Positions 63,929 to 64,000 of a DNA stretch of 64,000 nt are shown piece by piece (positions within the stretch are counted from its first letter, which is position 1; every line of letters starts with the position of its first letter). The translations under genes and the position numbers were made by a program. The notes under the pieces are model-generated. The model searched no databases. It was not told where the DNA came from and was given only the letters and a program-made list of their open reading frames with translations. Where the stretch lies: positions 445 to 64,444 of the forward strand of contig NZ_BDGB01000039.1 of the NCBI RefSeq assembly GCF_002157585.1, read 5' to 3'. The DNA is from Lentilactobacillus parakefiri. Its GTDB lineage: Bacteria; Bacillota; Bacilli; Lactobacillales; Lactobacillaceae.

Positions 63929-64000
63929 TTATGACTTCTTCAATTTTCTTGATTGATATGCCAAGAACGCCCAGGCAATTGCGCCAAAGAAGATTGGACC
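63929..64000 (-). CDS. C-terminal end of a membrane protein (partial)
   Basis: The last 23 codons of a gene read GPIFFGAIAWAFLAYQSRKLKKS followed by TAA, a hydrophobic helix and a basic tail, typical of the last helix of a transporter. The rest lies beyond the window; no family can be given. Confidence 0.6.
   Translation of the reverse strand, partial: GPIFFGAIAWAFLAYQSRKLKKS

Overview
This 64 kb window is chromosomal DNA from a low-GC Gram-positive bacterium of the Lactobacillaceae, most likely a heterofermentative Lentilactobacillus-type species. The evidence is T-box leaders, AGGAGG ribosome sites, CcpA cre boxes, a LacLM-type split beta-galactosidase, a DhaT-type 1,3-propanediol dehydrogenase, and small families typical of lactobacilli (DUF975, DUF1836, DUF3737, DUF6440). 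The species is inferred from recalled similarity, not from a search. No phage, CRISPR array, tRNA gene or complete insertion sequence was seen.

Layout. Positions 1-289 (minus) hold tandem rRNA-type promoters and a 16S leader that runs out of the window. Positions 0.3-19 kb are housekeeping and accessory genes: tyrS with a Tyr T-box, a matrixin-like protease, rmlB, dhaT, a Met T-box in front of a broken methionine-metabolism gene, an aquaglyceroporin, and an orphan hisD with a His T-box. Positions 19-54 kb are dominated by hexuronate and glycoside use: two kdgK, two uxuA (one frameshifted), kdgA, two GntR regulators, a GH115-like alpha-glucuronidase, a DUF2264 protein, lacLM, a frameshifted GPH symporter and an MFS sugar transporter. 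Genes for DUF3737-MalY, Fic, a DHA2 efflux pump and a second matrixin are interspersed. Positions 54-64 kb carry a phosphatase, CorA, MntH, a TetR regulator, a PurR-box-flanked purine permease, a cold-shock protein, a sugar uptake protein, an HhH glycosylase and an O-acetyltransferase.

How the uronate genes fit together. GH115-like and DUF2264 enzymes would release glucuronic acid from oligosaccharides, GPH/MFS carriers would import substrates, and UxuA, KdgK and KdgA would convert mannonate to pyruvate and glyceraldehyde-3-phosphate. Uronate isomerase (uxaC) and fructuronate reductase (uxuB) were not recognised here. A palindrome with core TAAYATATYA recurs upstream of most of these units and is a good candidate GntR operator. 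cre boxes lie beside several of them.

Two things look undescribed to me. First, four paralogous proteins of about 120 aa (31802, 39261, 39671, 51372) with a shared PSYYE motif; three follow sugar-transporter genes. Second, a mosaic superfamily of intergenic elements in which conserved flanks and a conserved apical motif enclose stems whose sequences differ between copies yet stay fully paired. One pair of copies differs by exact loss of the main hairpin.

Decay is frequent: the metB/C-like gene has lost its PLP-lysine segment, and uxuA2, the GPH symporter and a CHRD-like gene each carry a one-base frameshift in a short homopolymer. The three single-base cases could be sequencing errors.
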